DNA of 17,118 nt from Acidobacteriota bacterium (GTDB lineage: Bacteria > Acidobacteriota > Terriglobia > Bryobacterales > Bryobacteraceae). Shown here in pieces: positions 8,466 to 15,307 of this stretch. The stretch is taken from contig CANNLB010000003.1 in assembly GCA_947505565.1 (NCBI GenBank), positions 1 through 17,118 of the forward strand, given 5' to 3'. Numbering within the stretch: the first letter of the stretch is position 1; the number at the start of each line of letters is the position of its first letter. Below the pieces are notes generated by a model. The model saw nothing but the letters and a program-made list of their open reading frames with translations. It ran no database searches and had not been told where the DNA came from. Made by a program: the position numbers and the translations under genes.

Positions 8466-8681
8466 ATGTTCGACTTCGCGAACCTCGCTGACTCGACCGA
8501 GGTGTTTCGAACGTGGAGAAGGCTGGTCGCTGATTGCCGACTAATGGGAGCCAACGTCCACGATGCTCGCCTCGTCGCGATGATGAACACGTGCCGGATC
8601 TAAAGAATCATTACCTTCAACCTTTCCGACTTCACCCGATTCACCGATCTCACCACGGTGCGCCCCGAGATATTCATCTAG
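8466..8681 (+). pseudogene. C-terminal remnant of a PIN-domain (VapC-like) toxin gene with internal stop
   Basis: One frame reads ADSTEVFRTWRRLVADCR, LMGANVHDARLVAMMNTCRI, a TAA (8601-8603), then RIITFNLSDFTRF, TDLTTVRPEIFI and TAG (8679-8681). The order 'S.EV...W..LV....V.G...HDARLVA.M...I..I.TFN..DF.RF..ITTV.P' is the typical second half of PIN-domain ribonucleases of VapBC type, including the conserved HDA acidic block and the TFN..DF strand. The N-terminal half (the LDTN motif) is missing: no frame upstream of 8466 shows it, and no antitoxin gene is adjacent. A nonsense codon plus a 5' truncation make it non-functional. The family call is from memory, but the motif series is specific. Confidence 0.72.
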
Positions 8682-8717
8682 CCGGAAGCTTTGGATCCAG
8701 GTGTCCGCCGATGCTGT

Positions 8718-8831
8718 CGGGAACTCATCCAGGTCAGAAACGCGAATCGCCGCTTGGTCTTCCGGCCCCAAAATATAATCCGGCGCCTAGGCCATTGCGG
8801 CGAGCACCCAAAACGCCCGGAGGAATCTCAC
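8718..8831 (-). pseudogene. 5' remnant of a Wza-like polysaccharide export gene
   Basis: A GTG at 8831-8829 overlaps the TGA of the upstream RHH gene (GTGA) and starts RFLRAFWVLAAMA, a short signal peptide. Next comes TAG (8789-8787), then APDYILGPEDQ and AAIRVSDLDEFP in the same frame. 'A.DY.LGP.DQ..IRV.D..E' is the start of mature polysaccharide export (Wza/OtnA-type) lipoprotein-like channels, as I recall it from Acidobacteriota. The TAG fits a single CAG-to-TAG change, since a Gln fits the AQA/P cleavage region. After about 8718 the similarity is lost, and the PIN remnant begins by 8681. Such channels carry capsule or exopolysaccharide through the outer membrane and often follow an UpxY/NusG-like gene, as here. 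Confidence 0.6.
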
Positions 8832-9070
8832 GCCCCCAGCAACCGACTCAACTTCGCCACTTCCTTGCGCAACGCCACCAGCCGCGCATCCATTTCGATC
8901 ACTTTCCCTTCCAATTGACTCGACGGACTCGTCACGCCTAACATCGCGTCCCGCGCCAAATCGGAGACGCTCCGCGCCCCCCTGCTGTGGCATAGCTGGA
9001 GCAGTTGCGTGTACTCTTCGGCCAGCAACCGGACACTCACGATTTTCGTTCGGCGTTTGATTATCGGCAT
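8828..9070 (-). CDS. Small ribbon-helix-helix DNA-binding protein with coiled-coil tail
   Basis: The 80-residue protein MPIIKRRTKIVSVRLLAEEY has a basic N-terminus and a predicted beta strand (KIVSVRL, 9-15). Two helices with a turn follow (about 16-29 and 34-43; SVSDLARDAM is a typical RHH second helix). A leucine/valine heptad-like tail at about 53-78 probably dimerises. This pattern fits CopG/Arc-type transcription regulators. The ATG has a strong AGGAGT site five bases upstream. The gene overlaps the last ten bases of the antiterminator gene and in turn shared a GTGA junction with the wza-like remnant, so the three formed one operon. It is probably an autoregulator or cluster regulator. 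It could also be an antitoxin-like protein, but no toxin gene is paired with it; the nearby PIN remnant lies on the opposite strand. Confidence 0.72.
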   Translation of the reverse strand: MPIIKRRTKIVSVRLLAEEYTQLLQLCHSRGARSVSDLARDAMLGVTSPSSQLEGKVIEMDARLVALRKEVAKLSRLLGA

Positions 9071-9597
9071 GAATCACTCCTTTTTCGGTCCACTTCCGCG
9101 GATACAGCACGCTGAAGGATTTCTGTATTTACGACTACGCGATCCCGTCCCCCGCCGGATTGCGAAATTCTTACTAATCCGTCCCAAGCCCCTTCGCGGA
9201 TCTTCACCCGCTGCCCATATTTCAGGCACGGCCAAGGAATCGCCGACCCTCCTTCCACCAAGCGCCACATCGCGGCCATCTCGTGCCGTTCCACCGCCCC
9301 CACCACCTGCAAAACGCCCGGCGAACGAATCACCGGTAAAAATCGCGATTCCGGCACCGGGCAGAAAACGTACCCGCTGAACAGCGGCTCCTCAATCACC
9401 TTCACGCAATCCGTCCCCCGCCGTTTCGATTCGTACGTGGGTAAGAAACACTTGATCCCGCGCACAGTTATATTTGCCGCCGAGCTCTTCTCGCCCCGGC
9501 TCTTCATTCGGACTGCGAACCAGTCTTGCGAAGACATCGCAGGCTTCGCCCCCTGTCGTCCCATCTCAGCGGAGGGACTCGGTATACGCTTATTCAT
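9061..9597 (-). CDS. NusG-like (UpxY/RfaH-type) specialised transcription antiterminator
   Basis: The 178-residue protein has an NGN domain (about 25-110: DWFAVRMKSRGEK, FLPTYESKRRG, EEPLFSGYVFCPV, SPGVLQVVG) and a KOW domain (about 126-172: YGQRVKIREGAWDGLVRI, then RVVVNTEILQRAVSAEVD). This is the layout of NusG paralogues that ride RNA polymerase and suppress early termination in long capsule or exopolysaccharide operons. The first 20 residues are not conserved-looking; ATG codons at 9564 and 9537 are alternative starts, but the promoter at 9618-9646 sits just ahead of 9597. The RHH gene follows with an overlap. The export and TPR genes that it would serve are broken in this window, so it may be orphaned or may act on another locus. 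It looks intact, with no stops and a complete KOW domain. Confidence 0.85.
   Translation of the reverse strand: MNKRIPSPSAEMGRQGAKPAMSSQDWFAVRMKSRGEKSSAANITVRGIKCFLPTYESKRRGTDCVKVIEEPLFSGYVFCPVPESRFLPVIRSPGVLQVVGAVERHEMAAMWRLVEGGSAIPWPCLKYGQRVKIREGAWDGLVRISQSGGGRDRVVVNTEILQRAVSAEVDRKRSDSCR
9076..9081 (-). promoter_or_regulatory. Strong ribosome binding site for the RHH gene
   Basis: AGGAGT lies five bases before the ATG at 9070, inside the 3' end of the antiterminator gene. It fixes the RHH start and shows that the small gene is meant to be translated on its own. Confidence 0.7.
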
Positions 9598-9617
9598 GCA
9601 GTACTGACTTCTATATG

Positions 9618-9646
9618 GTTCTACGCCTTCGTAACGCAGATGTCAA
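9618..9646 (-). promoter_or_regulatory. Sigma-70-like promoter for the antiterminator/RHH pair
   Basis: Reading leftward, a perfect -35 box TTGACA (9646-9641), a 17-base spacer (9640-9624) and a -10 box TAGAAC (9623-9618, four of six consensus bases) stand before the ATG at 9597. The start site would be near 9611, leaving a leader of about 14 bases. The element lies within the left edge of the TPR-gene remnant's open frame, which suggests that the remnant does not extend further left. Confidence 0.6.
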
Positions 9647-10552
9647 CCACAAGTTCGTACTATTAGTTTTTTATCTGTCCTGCCTTGGGGCCATGCGGCC
9701 ACTATCCTGTGGGCTTATGGGGTAGATCATCCCGCTACGATCGCTAACGAAACGCTGAATCCATTTTCGTGGGCCGACGCTGCCGAAGCGGAGAATTCCG
9801 AAGCTAAGCTCCTCGAAGACGAAAAAAGAGGTGCCAACGTCCCGCCGATCTTGATCCGCGCGGCCACTTTTTACGTCTCGCAAGACAACTACGAAAAGGC
9901 CCTTCCCTACCTAAAAGCGGATTCTGGAGCTTTCTCCGGCCTACAACGGGATAATTTCTAACGACTACCTCCGGTCCGGCTTACCGCCCGCTACGTTTCT
10001 TCATTTTTTACGGGGCCCGCGCCACCCCGCCGACTCGACGAGCGGTTGGGACAAGTTCGTCGCTGCCAGTGCCCTCGATCCCGATATTTCCCGCGATTGG
10101 GTCAATCACCAAGTTGAGTTATGCCACTATCAACAGGCGACCGATACGTGGGAAACGCTCTCCCCCCCTGAAGAAGTCGTCGATTCTTGACTGGTGCTTT
10201 TCGCCCCACGACCACGTCCAGATTTCTCCCGACGCTATCACCCTCCGCTGCGATGGAACCTTTAATTCCGACGTTGCGAATATCACCCGAAACTACGTTT
10301 TATCCCCCGGCAAATATTTGCTAACAGTCGACCGGGAATCGGAGCGTATCACGACTAACGAAGGACCCTTCGTACCGATGTTTCCCCGCTCTGGTCGGCA
10401 CGACATCTCGTCAGACAGACCACCTGGAGTTGGTGGTACCGCCGTCGGTCGGCTTCGCCCCCGTGACGATAATTCGGTGCCCTTCCCAAAAATTCAACAC
10501 CAAAATCCAGGGAACATTAATCGCCCACACGATCGGGATCGAGCGTCAGTGA
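9635..10552 (+). pseudogene. Frameshifted TPR-protein remnant of the exopolysaccharide-cluster type
   Basis: Four consecutive segments in different frames read as one protein. First: LNPFSWADAAEAE and RAATFYVSQDNYEKALPYLK (TPR-like), broken by one extra base near 9917. Second: RILELSPAYNGIISNDYLRS, then LPPATFLHFLRG and WDKFVAASALDPDISRDWVN, to a TGA at 10188. Third: ILDWCFSPHDHVQISPDA, NITRNYVLSPGKYLLTVDRE, ERITTNEGPF. Fourth: LELVVPPSVGFAP, CPSQKFNTKIQGTLIAHTIG, to TGA 10550-10552. The sequence 'FDWR.SP...GI(T)TDQGP...LELEF..PP......R.PS.KFDNKI.GTLW(V)D' is a C-terminal beta domain that I remember in TPR proteins of Acidobacteriota polysaccharide/exosortase loci. Three frame changes make it a pseudogene. 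Its end overlaps the convergent rlmN stop by seven bases. Insertion/deletion sequencing errors are possible but unlikely to strike three times in one gene. Confidence 0.7.
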
Positions 10553-11583
10553 ATGTGGACGAACTCTTCGGCCGCCATTTTCTTCAGCTGGCCGCAGGCA
10601 GCGTAAATGTCGCGACCGCGGGGCTTGCGGACAAAACAGGGTATTTTTTCCATTACAATCGCGTGAAAGGAAGCCACTCGTTCTTCGGTGGGCATTTCGA
10701 AAGGGATTCCCGGCCCCGGATTCAGCGCGATCAGGTTCACTTTCGCGCGGATATTCGCCAAAAGCTTGGTGACCCGCCGGGCGTCGGCGTCGGTGTCGTT
10801 GACGCCGCCGAGCAGCACGTACTCGAAGGTAATGTGTTCGCGCGGCTTCAACGGGAATTCTTTGCACACTTTAATCAAGTCGGCGAGATGGTATTTCCGG
10901 GTAATCGGCATGATCGCGACGCGCTGCTCTTCGGTGGAGGCGTTGAGGGAAATGGCGAGTTTGGGGCGTACCTTGGCTTGGCCGAGTTCCGCGATTTTGG
11001 GGATGATGCCGGCGGTGGAAACGGTCATCCGCTTGGGCGAGAAGCCGACTCCCCGGTCGTCGCAGATGATTTTGGTGGCCTTGAGAACATTCTTTAAGTT
11101 CAGCAACGGCTCACCCATTCCCATCATTACGATGTTGACGTGTTGAGAACGGGGATCGAGGCCGTGCTTACTACACACATAGAGGACCTGACCGACGATC
11201 TCCCCCGCGGAGAGGTTTCTTTCGAGGCCCATTTTGGCGGTCAGGCAGAATTGGCAGTCTACGGGGCACCCGACCTGGGACGAAATGCATAGAGTCGAGC
11301 GGTTCGGATCGGGCATTAATACGGCCTCAACAGTTCGGCCATCTTCAGGCAAGCGAAGGAGATAGCGGGTTGTACCATCGGACGAGGTGTAGGTTTCGGC
11401 GGCCTCGAGCGAGCCGAGTTGATGGCCGGAGCGGAGTTCGAGCGGGAGGGCGGACACCTCTTCGAGGTTGGTGATGCGTTGGCGGTAGAGGGCGTCGTAG
11501 AACTGTTTGGCGCGGTAGGCCGGCACGTTGGTGCCGAGAGTTTCGCGGAGATCGTTCTCGTCCATCCCGAGGAGGCAAGCCAT
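10546..11583 (-). CDS. rlmN: 23S rRNA (adenine-2503-C2) methyltransferase, radical SAM
   Basis: From ATG 11583 the product has 345 residues. The open frame extends to 11682, but that part runs through the end of the upstream peptidase gene, so the shorter start, five bases after that gene's TAG, is preferred; ATG 11565 is an alternative. The radical-SAM cluster motif is C106-PVD-C110-QF-C113. Cys99 (TLCISSQ) and Cys330 (AACGQL) match the two catalytic cysteines of E. coli RlmN (118 and 355). GMGEPLLNL and ISLNA are the expected SAM-binding blocks. The enzyme methylates A2503 of 23S rRNA and some tRNAs at A37, in the cytoplasm, supporting translational fidelity. It is probably co-transcribed with the preceding P1-family peptidase gene. 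Confidence 0.95.
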   Translation of the reverse strand: MACLLGMDENDLRETLGTNVPAYRAKQFYDALYRQRITNLEEVSALPLELRSGHQLGSLEAAETYTSSDGTTRYLLRLPEDGRTVEAVLMPDPNRSTLCISSQVGCPVDCQFCLTAKMGLERNLSAGEIVGQVLYVCSKHGLDPRSQHVNIVMMGMGEPLLNLKNVLKATKIICDDRGVGFSPKRMTVSTAGIIPKIAELGQAKVRPKLAISLNASTEEQRVAIMPITRKYHLADLIKVCKEFPLKPREHITFEYVLLGGVNDTDADARRVTKLLANIRAKVNLIALNPGPGIPFEMPTEERVASFHAIVMEKIPCFVRKPRGRDIYAACGQLKKMAAEEFVHIH

Positions 11584-11587
11584 CCCT

Positions 11588-12541
11588 CTAGGGTAGCGCG
11601 AGGCCGGGGACGCCGCCGAGAGTCTGAGCAGTTTTGACGCCTCGGACGATGGCTTGGCCGACGACATCGGCCGCCGCGACACCGAGGGCGTTCAGGTTGC
11701 TGGGTTCGTTTCCGAGGGAAAGGGCGATGACGATGTCGCCGTCGCCCATGGTGTGGCCCGGGGAGAGGGCTCGCAGGACGCCGGCTTGGGCCATTTTGGC
11801 GAGGCGGGTGGCGCTGACCTTGGAAAGCTTGGCGTTAGTCGCTACTACGACAAGAGTAGTATTGGATGCAGTGAGGCCACCTTGGTGGCCGTCGCGCATG
11901 AGGCGTTCGGTATCGACGAGTTCAGAACTGGCGGGGGAGTGGCGTGCGCCGGCGATGAGGAGTCCCGAGCGGGGGTCGCGAACGTCGCCGAAGGCGTTGA
12001 CGACGGCGAGGGCGGCGATTTTGATTTTTCCCATTTCGTGGCCGAAGGAGCCGACGCCGCCTTTCATTGCTTGGGGCATACCGAAGAGCTTGCCGACGGT
12101 GGCTCCGGTGCCGGCACCGATGTTGCCTTCGACGACGGGATTGGCGGTAGCGGCAGCGGCGGCGGCGGCCCCCATTTCGCGGGTGGGGCGGACGTTGGGT
12201 TTGCCGATGTCGAGATCGAAGAGGATAGCCGAGGGGACGATTGGAACGCGGTGGGGGGCTTTTAGGAAGCCTACGCCCTTCTTTTCGAGATAGTTGCGAA
12301 CACCGGACGCTGCTTCGAGTCCAAACGCGCTACCGCCGGCAAAGACGATCCCGTGGATGAGCCCCGTTACGTGGAGGGGGCTCATCGTATCGAACTCTTG
12401 CGTGCCCGTCGCAGCCCCGCCGATATCGACGCCGGCGACGGCGCCAGCCTCGCAGAGGACGACGGTGCAACCGGTGAGAGCATCGAAGTCGGAGGCGTGG
12501 CCAACCTTTATTCCGGCGATGTCAGTGATCCCTTGCAGCAT
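11588..12541 (-). CDS. P1-family (DmpA/NylC-like) self-processing N-terminal nucleophile peptidase
   Basis: The 317-residue protein begins [15 protein letters not shown], the classic opening of peptidase family P1 (aminopeptidase DmpA, 6-aminohexanoate oligomer hydrolase NylC, and relatives). Further family blocks are [18 protein letters not shown], the Ala-rich stretch before [12 protein letters not shown], and the processing site LTASN227-T228-TLVVVATNA. Autocleavage before Thr228 would give two chains, with the threonine as nucleophile. DmpA uses Ser and NylC uses Thr at this place. The substrate cannot be told; known members release N-terminal D- or L-amino acids or beta-peptides, or cleave nylon oligomers. 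There is no signal peptide, so it is cytoplasmic. It lies 60 bases from the divergent mla-like operon, and rlmN follows five bases downstream. Confidence 0.88.
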   Translation of the reverse strand: MLQGITDIAGIKVGHASDFDALTGCTVVLCEAGAVAGVDIGGAATGTQEFDTMSPLHVTGLIHGIVFAGGSAFGLEAASGVRNYLEKKGVGFLKAPHRVPIVPSAILFDLDIGKPNVRPTREMGAAAAAAATANPVVEGNIGAGTGATVGKLFGMPQAMKGGVGSFGHEMGKIKIAALAVVNAFGDVRDPRSGLLIAGARHSPASSELVDTERLMRDGHQGGLTASNTTLVVVATNAKLSKVSATRLAKMAQAGVLRALSPGHTMGDGDIVIALSLGNEPSNLNALGVAAADVVGQAIVRGVKTAQTLGGVPGLALP

Positions 12542-12585
12542 CGTTAAAGGATGTCATAAATCTGCTTGTGCTAGCATCGAAATTC

Positions 12586-12591
12586 GGAGGG
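12586..12591 (+). promoter_or_regulatory. Shine-Dalgarno site supporting a TTG start
   Basis: GGAGGG lies ten bases before the TTG at 12602 and is the only good ribosome site ahead of the permease. With the N-terminal MLDWLKNP reading, this supports the non-ATG start. Confidence 0.6.
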
Positions 12592-12601
12592 ATCCGATCC
12601 G

Positions 12602-13360
12602 TTGCTTGACTGGTTGAAAAACCCCATCCTTACGTTTCAGGAGTTTGTGATGCTCGCGGGGCGAGCGACGGCCAACATTGTCCGTCGTCCGTTCTATGGG
12701 CAGGACCTGATATTGCAGATGGATGCGATCGGCGTGGGCAGTTTGCCGATTACGGTTTTAATCGGATTTTTTTCGGGAGTGATTATGGCGCTGCAGATGT
12801 CCCGGGCGTTGTCGCAGTATGGGGCTACGGGGCAGGTGGGGCAGATCACGGCCATTACGCTGGTCCGCGAAATGGGTCCCGTGTTGACGGCGCTGTTGAT
12901 CGCGGGTCGGAACGCTTCTGGGATTGCGTCGGAGTTGGGTTCGATGAAGGTGTCCGAGCAGATCGACGCGATGCGCGCGCTGGGAACGGATCCGGTGAAG
13001 AAGCTGGTGACGCCGCGGTTGTTGGCAATGTGCGTGACGTTACCGCTGCTGACGATTATTGCGGACTTCGTGGGCTTGATCGGCGGGTACATGGTGGCGG
13101 TGCCGCTACTCCGGCTGACGACGGGGGCGCAGTATTGGAACAATGCTTGGCGATCGCTGGAGTACAACGACATCGCCCAAGGGCTGCTGAAACCGTTTTT
13201 GTTTGCGGTGATTATTGCGCTGGTGGGCTGCCTGTACGGAATGCGGACGAGCGGCGGGACGCAGGGAGTGGGTAAGGCGACGACGCAAGCGGTGGTGGTG
13301 GCGAGCGTGTGGATTTTTATTGTGACGGCGGTAATTACGAGGATATTCGTCAATCTCTGA
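12602..13360 (+). CDS. mlaE: MlaE-family lipid ABC transporter permease
   Basis: The 252-residue protein starts at TTG, supported by the GGAGGG upstream. After an amphipathic N-terminus it shows five or so hydrophobic segments. It also has the family's conserved core: IGFFSGVIMALQMS, then the EMGPVLTALLIAGRNASGIA and SELGSMKVSEQIDAMRALGT coupling region, 'DPVKKLVTPRLLA', and a C-terminal 'GMRTSGGTQGVGKATTQAVV'. MlaE dimers form the inner-membrane channel through which phospholipids pass between the membrane and the MCE ring. It is the first gene of a four-gene operon; its TGA overlaps the ATG of the ATPase (TGATG). This is the Mla/MCE arrangement that maintains outer-membrane lipid asymmetry in Gram-negative bacteria. 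Direction of transport and cargo are not shown by sequence. Confidence 0.93.
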   Translation: MLDWLKNPILTFQEFVMLAGRATANIVRRPFYGQDLILQMDAIGVGSLPITVLIGFFSGVIMALQMSRALSQYGATGQVGQITAITLVREMGPVLTALLIAGRNASGIASELGSMKVSEQIDAMRALGTDPVKKLVTPRLLAMCVTLPLLTIIADFVGLIGGYMVAVPLLRLTTGAQYWNNAWRSLEYNDIAQGLLKPFLFAVIIALVGCLYGMRTSGGTQGVGKATTQAVVVASVWIFIVTAVITRIFVNL

Positions 13361-14223
13361 TGCCACGGCAAGAACCGAAAGAGCGTCGCTGCATCCTCAA
13401 GTTCGAGGAAGTTTCGGTTATTTTCGAGGAGGGGCATGCGATTTTGGACCGTGTTTCGTTTGAGATCTGGAGCGGGGAGACGCGAATTCTGCTGGGAGCG
13501 GCCGGTTCGGGCAAGACGGTGATGATGAAGATTGCGCTGGGGCTGCTGCGTCCGACGCATGGAAAGGTTTACGTCTTTGGCGAGGACGTAACGGGATTCG
13601 ACGAGCGGAAGTGGTTTGACGTTCGTTCTTACATCGGAGTTTTGTTTCAGGAGGGCGGGCTGTTCGACTCGCTGACGGTGGAAGAGAACGTGGCGTATCC
13701 GTTGTTGAACCAGGCTCGTTTCATGGCGGGGGGGAAGAAGCCGACGGCGGAATCCGTGAGGCCGGATGTGCAGGAGGCGCTGAACTTCGTCGAGTTGGGG
13801 AAAACGATGAGTAAATTTCCGAGTGAATTGTCGGGCGGGATGCGGCGGCGGGTGGGAATTGCGCGGGGATCGGTGACGGATCCGGAGCTATTTTTGTATG
13901 ATTCGCCGACGGCAGGGCTGGATCCGATAACGGCGAATACGATTATAACTTTGCTGATCAAGGATCGGGAGTTGCGGAACACGACGACGGTAATTATCAC
14001 GCATCGGTTTCAGGACGGGCATTTGTTAGCAAATTTTCGCTACAATCCCGAGAAGGAGAAGCTAGAAAAGCTTCCGTCCGCGTCGCCTTTTCTCGAGCGA
14101 ACAAAATTCATGGTGATGCAAAACGGTCGTTTGGTATTCGAGGGGACGGAGGCGGAGTTAGCCATTTCCAGGGACCCGTATATTTCAAAGTTTTCGATGC
14201 ATCCCGCAACCAAGGTATCCTAA
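13360..14223 (+). CDS. mlaF: MlaF-like ABC ATPase of the lipid transporter, Ser at the Walker B catalytic position
   Basis: The ATG at 13360 overlaps the permease stop by one base and gives 287 residues; the open frame back to 13309 lies inside mlaE. Motifs, in order: Walker A G46-AAGSGKT53, Q-loop Gln97 (LFQEGGLFDSLTVEENV, typical of Mla ATPases), signature LSGGMRRRVGIAR (157-169), Walker B ELFLYD181-S182, D-loop AGLD, and switch His215 (TVIITHRF). The residue after the Walker B Asp is Ser; most ABC ATPases have the catalytic Glu there. Between the H-loop and the last strand (VMQNGRLVFEGTEAELA) there is an insert of about 30 residues (roughly 220-250). It energises the MlaE/MlaD complex from the cytoplasmic face. 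MlaD starts ten bases after its stop. Confidence 0.92.
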   Translation: MPRQEPKERRCILKFEEVSVIFEEGHAILDRVSFEIWSGETRILLGAAGSGKTVMMKIALGLLRPTHGKVYVFGEDVTGFDERKWFDVRSYIGVLFQEGGLFDSLTVEENVAYPLLNQARFMAGGKKPTAESVRPDVQEALNFVELGKTMSKFPSELSGGMRRRVGIARGSVTDPELFLYDSPTAGLDPITANTIITLLIKDRELRNTTTVIITHRFQDGHLLANFRYNPEKEKLEKLPSASPFLERTKFMVMQNGRLVFEGTEAELAISRDPYISKFSMHPATKVS

Positions 14224-14233
14224 AAGCGACACT

Positions 14234-15307
14234 ATGCCATCTGCCAGCAAAGTCAGTTGGGCCCAGCTTCGGGTCGGGGTTATGGCGCTAGTGGCGTTGG
14301 CAATCCTGTTCGTGCTGGTGATCCTGCTGACAGGAAACAAGAGCCTATTCAGCAAGGAGATTACGGTCTACACGTTCCTTGAGGATTCAGCGGCGATCAC
14401 GGAAGGATCGGCCGTTCGGCTGAACGGGATCTTGGTCGGCAAGATCTCGAAGGTGGGGCTGAGCGGGGAGAATTCGCCAAAGCGAATTATTCAGCTCGAT
14501 CTGGCGATTGATCAGGACAAGATTCCGGCGATTCCGGAGGATTCGCAGGCGTTGATTGGTGCCGAGAACCTGTTGGGAACTAAGTACATCAACATAAAAA
14601 AGGGCAAGAGCGGAACGATCATTAAGGCGGGCGGGGAGTTGAAGAGCCTGGAGTCGAAGGAGTTCCAGGATCTGGTGAATGCGGCGTATCCTTCGCTCGA
14701 GAACGTGCAGAAGATCGTAGAGCGGATTGACAACCTTGTTGGGATGGTCGAGCAGGGGAAGGGGTCGATTGGCAAGTTGTTGACCGATGATGCGCTTTAT
14801 CAACGGCTGGTGGGCACGGTTGCGGAGGTGCAGGGGATTGCGGCGAACATCGGCAGTGGGAACGGGACGATCGGAAAGCTGCTCTATGATGAGGCGTTGT
14901 ATGAGGATTTTCGGGCTACGATTAAGCGCACTGACGCGGTGATTGCGGACCTGCAGGCGGGCAAGGGGAGCGCGGGAAAACTACTGAAGGATCCGGCGCT
15001 GTACGATGATACGCGAGCGACGATTGCGGAGTTGAAAAAGACGATTGCCGGGATCAACAAGGGCGAGGGCACGGCGGGGAAGTTGTTCAAGGACGAGGAG
15101 TTGTACCGGAATGTCAATCGGTTGGTGGCGCGTTTGGATTCGGTCGTGGAGCGACTGCAGAGTGGGCAGGGGACGATGGGGCAACTGATGGTGAATCCGC
15201 AGTTGTATGAGTCGCTGAACGGCACGATGAAGGAGATGAATTCCTTCATGAAAGACTTCCGGGCGAACCCGAAGAAGTTCCTGGCGATCCAGCTAAAGCT
15301 ATTTTAA
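14234..15307 (+). CDS. mlaD: MlaD-like MCE-domain substrate-binding protein with five 34-residue repeats
   Basis: The 357-residue protein has a short cytoplasmic start, one membrane anchor (about 13-34, VGVMALVALAILFVLVILL) and an MCE domain at about 41-125 (AITEGSAVRLNGILVGKI, IGAENLLGTKYINI). A helical linker leads to a repeat array at 175-344, and a hydrophobic end (FLAIQLKLF) follows. MCE proteins form hexameric rings in the periplasm and hand lipids through a central pore, and long helical C-termini can build a needle or tunnel. Its length is about twice that of E. coli MlaD, because of the linker and array. The stop TAA overlaps the next ATG (TAATG), so translation is likely coupled to the deacetylase. 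No lipoprotein box is seen. Confidence 0.92.
   Translation: MPSASKVSWAQLRVGVMALVALAILFVLVILLTGNKSLFSKEITVYTFLEDSAAITEGSAVRLNGILVGKISKVGLSGENSPKRIIQLDLAIDQDKIPAIPEDSQALIGAENLLGTKYINIKKGKSGTIIKAGGELKSLESKEFQDLVNAAYPSLENVQKIVERIDNLVGMVEQGKGSIGKLLTDDALYQRLVGTVAEVQGIAANIGSGNGTIGKLLYDEALYEDFRATIKRTDAVIADLQAGKGSAGKLLKDPALYDDTRATIAELKKTIAGINKGEGTAGKLFKDEELYRNVNRLVARLDSVVERLQSGQGTMGQLMVNPQLYESLNGTMKEMNSFMKDFRANPKKFLAIQLKLF
14756..15265 (+). repeat. Five in-frame 102-bp (34-residue) repeats in the MCE protein
   Basis: Repeat starts are at residues 175, 209, 243, 277 and 311, so the period is exactly 34 residues with no insertions. The heads are GKGSIGKLLTDDALY, GNGTIGKLLYDEALY, GKGSAGKLLKDPALY, GEGTAGKLFKDEELY and GQGTMGQLMVNPQLY. 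The consensus is G-x-G-[ST]-x-G-K-L-[LF]-x-[DN]-x-x-LY followed by an amphipathic helix of about 17 residues. The DNA copies are diverged, so the repeats are old rather than recently expanded. Confidence 0.93.

Noticed and set aside
8541..8771. 76-codon minus-strand open frame starting at TTG 8771
   Set aside because: Its first part is the wza-like remnant in frame; the rest is antisense to the PIN remnant. It is not an independent gene.
10069..11097. 342-codon plus-strand open frame
   Set aside because: Its first third is part of the frameshifted TPR remnant and the rest is an antisense shadow of rlmN, so it is not one protein.
11584..11682. N-terminal extension of rlmN to 378 residues
   Set aside because: It would overlap 95 bases of the peptidase gene with low-complexity Ser/Ala/Pro sequence. 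RlmN homology begins after the ATG at 11583.
12572..12577. TGC-TAGCAT as an extended -10 box for the mla-like operon
   Set aside because: No acceptable -35 hexamer lies 16-18 bases upstream, so the promoter could not be supported.
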